Assembly: GCA_945865525.1 (NCBI GenBank) | Contig: CAMBDY010000010.1 | Location: forward strand, 16,645 to 80,644 | Length of the DNA: 64,000 nucleotides | Direction of reading: 5' to 3' | Source: Nitrospira lenta | GTDB taxonomy: Bacteria > Nitrospirota > Nitrospiria > Nitrospirales > Nitrospiraceae | Part shown: in pieces, positions 57,799-64,000 of the stretch | Layout: the number at the start of each line of letters is the position of its first letter | Position numbering within the stretch: position 1 is the first letter of the stretch | Made by a program: the position numbers and the translations under genes | The notes under the pieces: generated by a model | What the model saw: only the letters and a program-made list of their open reading frames with translations | Database searches by the model: none | What the model was told of the DNA's origin: nothing

Positions 57799-59622
57799 TC
57801 ATTGCTTAAGCGGCGGGACCTCACGCCGCTTCGGCGCCGCATAGTTGACGAGGTAATCGAACAATCGGATCAAGCGGCTGTCCTGACGCTTTTGATCCAC
57901 CCAATGGCCGATGAGCCCGATCGTGCGCGAAAGGATAAAGAAACCGTTCAAACTGTCGACTGGGAATCCGATATCGACGAGTACCGCTGCCATGGTGCCG
58001 TCCACATTCAAAATCAGGTTGTCCTTCTTCACCGAGGTGATCTTTTCGACTTCGAGCGCAAAGTCTAGGCAGGGGGTCTTCGTATTCAAACTCTTGACGT
58101 ATCCAACCAGCTCCTTCACCCGCTTGTCCGGATTGCGCAAGCTCTTGACGCGGTGGCCGATCCCTGGCACAGGTCCATGATTTTTCTTCATGTACACTAG
58201 GAACTCATCCACCGTCATCTTGTTATCGACGGCATACTTGAAGTAACGGCCTGCATCCGTCACGGCGCCACCAAAGCGGGGGCCGATCATAATCAAGCCT
58301 GCGGCTACGGACTGGGACATCCCGATTCCGGCGCAGGCAGCGATAATTGTCCCCAAGGCGCCGCTGACGCAAGGGCCATGATCAGCGGAAAGCATCATGA
58401 TGCGCTTAATGATTTCTGCTTCCTGATTAGAAATCAGTCGCTTGTCCCACAAGAGTCCAACGACGTGGGGAATCTGATAGCCCTTGTTGATGAGCTCGGA
58501 GGCAGGATATCCGTCGTAGCAAGGCTCATCGCCTCGGTCGTCACTGATGGTAGTGCGGATCAACGGAGCCACCATGACTTCGTCAGCCTTCATCGCCTCT
58601 TCGACCGTCTTCGGTAGCTTCGGTAGTGAGGCCGGCTCAACCGGTTCTTTGACCAGACCGGACTTCAACATCTCCTGATAGGCTTCTTTGATCGCAGGCC
58701 CCAAAGCACCGAACGTCGCTGGCACAATTGCGCCAGCATTCTTGAACGCATCGGACTTGGCACGGGCCGATCCTTCGCCCTTCAACCCTTCCTTCGCACC
58801 GGCGTGACCAAACTTCATACCCTTGGGCAAACTTTCTTGACAGAAACCGGAGACGACGGCCATCAACTTTACCCGCCGCTTCTTCGCCCCATACCACTCG
58901 GCTGCCCGCTCTTCGAGATCACCACCCATTTCGCCAACAATGACGACCGCCTTCGTTTGGGGATCATTCTCAAACATTTCGAGGTAGCTGACATAGTCAG
59001 TTCCCGGGTAAGCATCGCCACCAATCCCAATGGCCGTCGTGATGCCGTCGGCAAACTGCGAGCAGATCCAGATGATTTCATTAGAGAGGCCGCCCGATTT
59101 AGTGATGACCCCAAACGAACCTTCGCGATAAAGCTTAGAAAGGACGAGATTGTCAAAGGCGCCGCCGATGACACCCAACCGGCAGGAGCCAGCTGACACA
59201 ATGCCGATCGACGAAGGGCCATTAAAAACCTTCCCGAGCTTCGTCGCATGCCGACCTAGGATTTTGGCGTCTTTTTCCGGTACACCCTCGGTGATCATGG
59301 AGACCACCTTGATGTGCGCATCGTCCAAGGCTTCCATCCCACCCTTCATGGCCCGATCCGCGCCGATGTATACGAGGCTGGTATTGATCTGGGGATGGTG
59401 CGTGGTGGCTTCCGCTACAGTCTTATAAATGGGAACGGCTACTAACCCGCTGCCATAGGGGATCTCATGGCTCTTGCCTGCATCAGGTGGATAGACGAAG
59501 GCCAGCACGTTCAGCGAGCGCTTGATCAGGTAGCAAAATTCGGCCATCCGACGCGCGGCGTTGACGCCGGCGACACCGCCCTGAATAACCACATAGGTGT
59601 CTTTGTTTGCCAGGATACTCAT
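57799..59622 (-). CDS. aclA: ATP-citrate lyase alpha subunit (AclA)
   Basis: This catalytic subunit cleaves citrate to acetyl-CoA and oxaloacetate with ATP and CoA, the defining reductive TCA step. It has 607 residues, matching the two-subunit bacterial ACL. The N-terminal succinyl-CoA-synthetase-alpha-like half carries the phosphorylated His in FGHAGAKEG; the C-terminal citrate-synthase-like half has DHGPCVSGALGTIIAACAG and GIGHRVKSLRNPDKRVKEL. It follows aclB by 67 bp. Confidence 0.97.
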   Translation of the reverse strand: MSILANKDTYVVIQGGVAGVNAARRMAEFCYLIKRSLNVLAFVYPPDAGKSHEIPYGSGLVAVPIYKTVAEATTHHPQINTSLVYIGADRAMKGGMEALDDAHIKVVSMITEGVPEKDAKILGRHATKLGKVFNGPSSIGIVSAGSCRLGVIGGAFDNLVLSKLYREGSFGVITKSGGLSNEIIWICSQFADGITTAIGIGGDAYPGTDYVSYLEMFENDPQTKAVVIVGEMGGDLEERAAEWYGAKKRRVKLMAVVSGFCQESLPKGMKFGHAGAKEGLKGEGSARAKSDAFKNAGAIVPATFGALGPAIKEAYQEMLKSGLVKEPVEPASLPKLPKTVEEAMKADEVMVAPLIRTTISDDRGDEPCYDGYPASELINKGYQIPHVVGLLWDKRLISNQEAEIIKRIMMLSADHGPCVSGALGTIIAACAGIGMSQSVAAGLIMIGPRFGGAVTDAGRYFKYAVDNKMTVDEFLVYMKKNHGPVPGIGHRVKSLRNPDKRVKELVGYVKSLNTKTPCLDFALEVEKITSVKKDNLILNVDGTMAAVLVDIGFPVDSLNGFFILSRTIGLIGHWVDQKRQDSRLIRLFDYLVNYAAPKRREVPPLKQ

Positions 59623-59643
59623 CGGGATCTCCCTCTTCTTGCA

Positions 59644-59686
59644 GTGCTGCGTGCTGAGTTCAAGAGCAGTTCTAACTGCTCAGCAC
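59644..59686. repeat. Inverted repeat in the aclB-aclA gap
   Basis: Units GTGCTGC GTGCTGA (59644-59657) face TCAGCAC (59680-59686); AGCAGTT and AACTGCT between them form an inner inverted repeat. Architecture is like the frdB-frdA element, and it occupies most of the 67-bp gap. Confidence 0.45.
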
Positions 59687-59689
59687 TTG

Positions 59690-60889
59690 TTACTGTTTCT
59701 GTAGCGCTTTATCGACAATGTCGGTGAGCGGCGTATGGCGGTCAAAGACGTTGATGTCAAATCCTTCATCCTTGAGTGCGCGCATCGCATCGAGCCCTTC
59801 CTTCTCACGTGGGCCACCGCGACGCACCCAGATTTTGACGCCCTTGAGCTTCCCCTCGGACTTCGCCTTACGAAATCCGTTGATGATGCCGCCGAACGTC
59901 TTCTTCACGTCGGTAAAATTAGCGATCGCGCCGCCGACGATGATATTCTTGATCCCAGGCAACGAACAGACCTTGTCGGTCAAAACTTCGACTGCCCAGT
60001 CCGGCGGATCACCGGAGTACTCGGCATAGTTTGCGAGCTTGCCACCGCGGGCGACCACTGCGTCGGAATAATAGACGCTGGCGCCTCCACCAGCCGGGAG
60101 CATGGCCGTATCTCCGCCAGGGATCTCGATAAATTTGACCGAGCCCTTGATCTTGGAGTCGACCGCCATAACTTCCATTTCATGCTTGGAATAGGCACGG
60201 CCGAATTCTGCGGCAAAGGCAAAGTTCCAATCGAGATGCCGGAATTTGGCGTCGCCATCGAGCAACGTCACCGCATCTAAGGCGATCAACGCACCATCCA
60301 GCTCGCGCAGGACGACAGGATTGACTTCCAGATACTGTGCATCTTCGCTGTCGAAGCAGGTAAACATCTTGCCGGCAAAGTCGGCCATCTTTTTCACGAG
60401 GGGACCGGTAAAGCCCGCCTCTTTGGCTACCTTCTCAAGTGCGTCCGCCGAGGGCTGCTGCCCGACTTCCAGAGCCAGGCACTTCACACGCTCCCAATTC
60501 GATTCCACTTCAATGCCGCCGCAATTGGCAACCAAAATATCCGTCCCTTCACGGGTAGACTTCACTGCACAATAATATTCTTCCTTGTGCGGGATCATTT
60601 CAGACACGATCACTTGTACGACAGTGATGCTGCCAACCTGGCGGCCGAGCATCTCCTTCGCCGCCGCTTCCGCCCCCTTGAAGTCCAGGTCCACCTTAAC
60701 CAGACCGAGCTTGAACCGAGAGCCAAGCGCTTCATGCGCTTTCACGACCAACTTAGATTTCTTCAGCCATTCATTGACTTGGCCGAGTTTCGTCAGTTCG
60801 TCAACCGAGGTGACGACGACATAGTTGGGAACTGTAATGCCCCATTTCTTCATCAGCCCCATCCCAGGCCCCTCGAGCACCTTCGCCAT
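59690..60889 (-). CDS. aclB: ATP-citrate lyase beta subunit (AclB)
   Basis: This ATP-grasp/CoA-ligase-like subunit of two-subunit ATP-citrate lyase has 399 residues, matching bacterial AclB (~398). Marks: MAKVLEGPGMGLMKKWGITV, a succinyl-CoA-synthetase-beta-like core (FDSEDAQYLEVNPVVLRELD) and GGAIANFTDVKKTFGGIINGF. ATG follows GAAGGAGTGATGTC. It is the first gene of the rTCA block; the 216 bp upstream (60890-61105) show no gene. Confidence 0.97.
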   Translation of the reverse strand: MAKVLEGPGMGLMKKWGITVPNYVVVTSVDELTKLGQVNEWLKKSKLVVKAHEALGSRFKLGLVKVDLDFKGAEAAAKEMLGRQVGSITVVQVIVSEMIPHKEEYYCAVKSTREGTDILVANCGGIEVESNWERVKCLALEVGQQPSADALEKVAKEAGFTGPLVKKMADFAGKMFTCFDSEDAQYLEVNPVVLRELDGALIALDAVTLLDGDAKFRHLDWNFAFAAEFGRAYSKHEMEVMAVDSKIKGSVKFIEIPGGDTAMLPAGGGASVYYSDAVVARGGKLANYAEYSGDPPDWAVEVLTDKVCSLPGIKNIIVGGAIANFTDVKKTFGGIINGFRKAKSEGKLKGVKIWVRRGGPREKEGLDAMRALKDEGFDINVFDRHTPLTDIVDKALQKQ

Positions 60890-61105
60890 GACATCACTCC
60901 TTCAGACAGAATGGTGAAGAACAAATTAAACGGAGCGGAATTCTAACGAAATCAGCTGGATGACTCAATGCACCAGAGGAACTAAGCCCATCGGTTCAAA
61001 AGGCCTATTGAGAATGGCAGCAGGCACAATAGGACCTAAGCCACTGAAACCATGGGATAATCTCCGGCTCTCCCTACGAAGCCTCGCATGAGCCGGCAAG
61101 AAAAA

Positions 61106-61945
61106 TTACACTGAAAAACGATTGGACTGGCAGGCTGGGCAAAAAAATGAGCTCCGTTCGCTTTGGAGGCGGCGAATTATCCTGCCACAGAGGTTGGGAC
61201 AGGGCTGGCCTTCTTTGCCGTAGACGAGATGGTGGTTCTTGTAGTGGCCTTCCGTCCCATCTGGCGCAAAGAAATCCTTAACGCTTGAGCCACCACACGC
61301 AATCGCCTCGCGAAGCACCGACTGCATCGTGTCATAGAGCACAGTCATCCTCGCCTCACGTAGCCGATTGACCTCGCGGTTCGGATGGAGCTTGGTACGA
61401 AAAAGAATTTCATTCGCGTAAATATTCCCGATTCCCGCGATGACTTGCTGATGCATCAACAATGGCTTGAGTCGGCCCCGCTTAGCTTGCAGAAGACAGA
61501 CGAACTCTTCTCGCGACACGGTAAGGGGATCGACCCCGAAGCGGCGAGCACGATAGGTATCGAGTCCTGTCCGATTGAGCAAAGACATCCGTCCGAACCG
61601 CCGAGGATTCCAATAGCGCAGCTCGGATTCACGGCCCCCCGTGAATGACAGACGGACATGCACATGCTGCGGGTGTTTCGTCTGCGTCGCGTGAAAAAGC
61701 AGGAGGCCCGTCATACCAAGCTCGGTAACGATATATCTAACTTCACGCTCTTTCCTGAACCCCAGCGCTACACTCTTGCCGTATCGCACCACATCTTCCA
61801 GCATTGCGCCCCGATACCAGGGAAGCGTGGGCAGCCCTTCCCGGACGATATCCGCCCGTCCCACCATGCAGTCGTTCAACTGCGCGCCGAGAAGATGGGC
61901 TCGTATCTGGCAGGCAACAACTTCGGCTTCTGGCAATTCCGGCAT
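61106..61945 (-). CDS. mutM: Formamidopyrimidine-DNA glycosylase (Fpg/MutM)
   Basis: This DNA repair glycosylase/AP lyase removes 8-oxoguanine. The start must be ATG at 61945, because the mature enzyme begins with catalytic Pro-Glu (PELPEAEVVACQIR); the track's 62038 start is wrong. It has 279 residues, with a conserved Lys in RYGKSVALGF and the H2TH region (GIGNIYANEILFRTKLHPNREV). The C-terminal zinc finger has CPNLC in place of the usual CxxC, one residue longer, with the second pair CPAC normal. It is 22 bp after the phosphatase gene. Confidence 0.93.
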   Translation of the reverse strand: MPELPEAEVVACQIRAHLLGAQLNDCMVGRADIVREGLPTLPWYRGAMLEDVVRYGKSVALGFRKEREVRYIVTELGMTGLLLFHATQTKHPQHVHVRLSFTGGRESELRYWNPRRFGRMSLLNRTGLDTYRARRFGVDPLTVSREEFVCLLQAKRGRLKPLLMHQQVIAGIGNIYANEILFRTKLHPNREVNRLREARMTVLYDTMQSVLREAIACGGSSVKDFFAPDGTEGHYKNHHLVYGKEGQPCPNLCGRIIRRLQSERSSFFCPACQSNRFSV

Positions 61946-61967
61946 AAAAAGAGATCCTTCGACAAGA

Positions 61968-62423
61968 TTACGAGCCAGAAGCTGGATACGGCATGGAGCC
62001 CTGTTTGTCCTTCGCACGAGCCTCGCGAAGACGACCAACCTGCTTGATCACCGCTTCAAGCCTGGGAAGGGGCATGGCCCCGGGACGTTGCGTTCTCACC
62101 AACTGCAGCACCTCGACATAGGTCATCCCCTGAACACAGCAAAGATAGGCCATCACAACGGATACAGACCGGCTCATCCCGGCACGGCAGCAGATGATCA
62201 CCCGATTGCCAGGATGATGTCGCTCAACCCAGCTCACTGCCTGATCCAACAACTGCGGCTCGGCTTCAGCATACTCCGGAAATGGAACTCTACCCGATAG
62301 CAGCTGGCTAGGCGGCCGGGCGGTGAATTCAGCCGCGACCTGTAGAACCGCATTGATTTGTGGCGGAGGCTGGCTGATGTCGTTGATATTGCCAACCAGA
62401 AGAGTGTCGGTAATAAAATGCAC
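61968..62423 (-). CDS. Dual-specificity protein phosphatase-like protein
   Basis: This 151-residue cytoplasmic protein has a Cys-based phosphatase fold: the loop VIICCRAGMSRSVSV fits CX5R(S/T). The Cys is preceded by Cys rather than the common His. Upstream elements (MHFITDTLLVGNINDI; INAVLQVAAE) are as in small DUSPs. The start codon is GTG with a strong GGAGGTTATC. Probably cotranscribed with mutM; substrate unknown. Confidence 0.85.
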   Translation of the reverse strand: MHFITDTLLVGNINDISQPPPQINAVLQVAAEFTARPPSQLLSGRVPFPEYAEAEPQLLDQAVSWVERHHPGNRVIICCRAGMSRSVSVVMAYLCCVQGMTYVEVLQLVRTQRPGAMPLPRLEAVIKQVGRLREARAKDKQGSMPYPASGS

Positions 62424-62554
62424 GATAACCTCCGTGTCGGCAGCGCCTCTGCCAGTTTCAGAAGGAGTCCAAATCTTATCCCGTTGCGATCACTTCCGCA
62501 TGAACGCTATACTGCATCAGACTATTGCAGGACCTCGCATAAGGAGCCGACTCA

Positions 62555-62914
62555 ATGCCCAGCCTGACCGTTGAAGATGTCGAAGCCAGACTCAAGACTG
62601 TTCCCTGCGCGATTTGTAAGGAATCGAGCTTTGGAGTCGACCGGCGGTTCATGCAATCGGATGGTGAATGGCGCGGTGTCTGCAAAAAATGTCATTACAG
62701 CTTCCCTATCTATACGGACATGGAGTTCTATCAGCGCACACAGCCGGATATCCCCTACCGGCTCAAAGAAATGTCCTGCCCGAGCTGCAATCAGCGGGGC
62801 GTGAGCCTCAATTTCCGCATCACCATGTCCGTCCGGGAATCCATCTACTTCTTGACCTGTATAACGTGCCAGGGAACATTCCCGGAGCGGTCATCCCTAG
62901 AAGCTTTTGAGTAA
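62555..62914 (+). CDS. Small zinc-ribbon protein of unknown function
   Basis: The 119-residue protein has four CxxC knuckles: VPCAICKES and VCKKCHYS in the first half, MSCPSCNQR and LTCITCQGT in the second, so it probably forms two zinc ribbons. AAGGAGCCGACTCA precedes the ATG. It is divergent from the phosphatase gene. It could bind nucleic acid or another protein; no family recognised. Confidence 0.72.
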   Translation: MPSLTVEDVEARLKTVPCAICKESSFGVDRRFMQSDGEWRGVCKKCHYSFPIYTDMEFYQRTQPDIPYRLKEMSCPSCNQRGVSLNFRITMSVRESIYFLTCITCQGTFPERSSLEAFE

Positions 62915-62951
62915 CTCCCCTTTTACCCTCACCCTCGTGTATACTCTGCCC

Positions 62952-63146
62952 ATGGCTGACACCCCAAAAAATCCATCGACCACACCTGCTTCTCCTGCAC
63001 CTGAGAGCGTGCCCAAAACGAGAAAAGAAATCCCGCTCGTGTCAGTGCCCAACGACCGCGACATGATCGCCGAGGAGATGGCCGAAATGTTCGATGAAGA
63101 CCGAGTTTCGCATCAGCACGGGAGCTCAGAACCAGAAGCGGATTAA
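62952..63146 (+). CDS. Small acidic hypothetical protein
   Basis: The 64-residue protein begins MADTPKNPSTTPASP at ATG 62952; the track start at 62907 overlaps the preceding gene. The N-terminal half is Pro/Ser/Thr-rich and probably disordered; the second half is acidic (DRDMIAEEMAEMFDED). It ends 8 bp from the converging methyltransferase gene. No ribosome binding site is obvious, so the call is tentative. Confidence 0.5.
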   Translation: MADTPKNPSTTPASPAPESVPKTRKEIPLVSVPNDRDMIAEEMAEMFDEDRVSHQHGSSEPEAD

Positions 63147-63154
63147 CCCCGCCC

Positions 63155-64000
63155 TCAGGCTGGCCTAATCAACTCCACCGTTCCCTCTGCCGGTATCCGT
63201 CCCAACGTTGATCCTTCTTTCCGCTTTACCCCGTCAAGCCGAATGATCGCGCCCCGATGACAGACTTCCAATGCCGCATTAGTCGAAGAGGCGGCTCGAT
63301 CAAGTCGCCCAATCTCGGATCGACCCAGCACGTTACAAAGCCAGGCTCTGGTATCGCCCTTCAATTCCCGCAGCTCGCTCACAACCCGAAAAATCTGCGG
63401 ACTCCGTGGCACAATCGTACGGCCATCTGTGCGTAACAGCAGATAGGCAAACTTCAGCGCGTCCTTGATGAAGCCCACCTTCAAATCAATGGCGGCAACC
63501 GCGGGAGGCGCCTGCCAAAGTCGCTCCTCATGGCACCAATCGTCCGGATGGTCTAACGCGGGACAGCCTCCCCCATGCAGACACGGGCTATAGACTGTGC
63601 AGAGACCCTGCTTGAGCAAATGATTCCGTACTAAATGTAGCGCTCTGGCCGTCTGCCGTAAGGCCGGCTCAATAATCATAATAGTACCCTGCGGTGCGAG
63701 AAATGGCAGAAACTGCCCAACAACTGCAGCTCGTTCTGCTGGGGGATCGGAGGCGGTCACAAACAATTCATTGAGACAGTTAGCCATGATGATGAGGTCA
63801 TAGGGTCCGCCCTTCGCAATCTGCTTGCCGAGATCACCCTTAAACGGATGTTCCAGATTACCTCCAACGCATCGAAGGCCTGTGCTGGCAATCCCCACCT
63901 CCTGACAATAGGCCTCCCACAGTTTTTTCGTCTCCTGCAATGGCGCCGGTGAGGAGTCGGCTGCCAACACCGATAGAGACTTCGCCCGCTCCGAATCACG
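63155..64000 (-). CDS. Rsm22-type SAM-dependent methyltransferase, 5' end cut by window edge
   Basis: The track starts this at a GTG (63970), but the frame stays open to the right edge (RDSERAKSLSVLAADSS), and the residues there look like the SAM-binding strand after motif I, so the true start lies outside the window. About 282 residues are seen. An Rsm22/METTL17-like Cys cluster is present: YSPCLHGGGCPALDHPDDWCH, which in that family binds iron-sulfur or zinc. A role in small ribosomal subunit maturation is inferred from the family. Confidence 0.75.
   Translation of the reverse strand, partial: RDSERAKSLSVLAADSSPAPLQETKKLWEAYCQEVGIASTGLRCVGGNLEHPFKGDLGKQIAKGGPYDLIIMANCLNELFVTASDPPAERAAVVGQFLPFLAPQGTIMIIEPALRQTARALHLVRNHLLKQGLCTVYSPCLHGGGCPALDHPDDWCHEERLWQAPPAVAAIDLKVGFIKDALKFAYLLLRTDGRTIVPRSPQIFRVVSELRELKGDTRAWLCNVLGRSEIGRLDRAASSTNAALEVCHRGAIIRLDGVKRKEGSTLGRIPAEGTVELIRPA

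Overview
The window reads as a chromosomal segment of a Nitrospira-like bacterium (phylum Nitrospirota, nitrite-oxidising or comammox type). This is inferred from four things: a reductive TCA gene set with both ATP-citrate lyase subunits; hopanoid biosynthesis; a respiratory cluster mixing a b6-type cytochrome b and Rieske protein with cytochrome bd-like subunits and many c-type cytochromes; and system II cytochrome c maturation. Gene density is high and G+C looks to be in the upper fifties by eye. No phage, transposase, CRISPR array or rRNA gene was seen.

Layout. At 1-1536 (-) lies the start of a lipoprotein with a caspase-like fold, cut by the left edge. A UbiA prenyltransferase (+) follows. 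From 14026 down to 2636 runs a minus-strand block of eleven respiratory genes: lipoprotein cytochrome c, bd-like subunit, membrane cytochrome c, PRC-barrel/Rieske fusion, cytochrome b, unknown membrane protein, second bd-like subunit, two membrane cytochromes c, an ethylbenzene-dehydrogenase-type heme b subunit and a diheme lipoprotein cytochrome c. Many of these genes overlap or nearly touch. From 14225 to 32101 the genes serve mainly envelope lipids: an Ig-like secreted protein, HpnH, tRNA-Cys, IspG, Dxs, then a tight operon shc-hpnG-mlaE-mlaF-mlaD-mlaC-omp85, followed by smc and ispH. The isoprenoid enzymes Dxs, IspG and IspH thus flank the squalene-hopene cyclase operon.

From 32299 to 38802 are PhoB/PhoR-type regulators (+), a Pit phosphate transporter with its PhoU-like partner (-), a FabH-type ketoacyl synthase (-) and a BamD-like lipoprotein (+). 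From 39046 to 43459 is cytochrome c maturation system II: ResB, CcsA, two TlpA/ResA-type thioredoxins and CcdA. This machinery should attach heme to the cytochromes encoded at 2.6-14 kb. MetK and AhcY (+) form a SAM-cycle pair next to a B12-binding radical SAM protein. From 60889 down to 48493 is an eight-gene reductive TCA block (aclB, aclA, acn, icd, frdB, frdA, sucC, sucD), whose order follows the cycle backwards. The right end has mutM, a dual-specificity phosphatase, a zinc-ribbon protein, a small acidic protein and an Rsm22-type methyltransferase cut by the right edge.

Intergenic DNA is compact. It carries 7-bp-phased degenerate repeats, often as inverted pairs, at several sites, plus a 394-bp repeat-like gap at 46.3-46.6 kb. 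The two most interesting systems are the mixed bc/bd/multi-cytochrome respiratory cluster and the operon joining hopanoid synthesis to an Mla-type lipid transporter and a POTRA-less Omp85 barrel.
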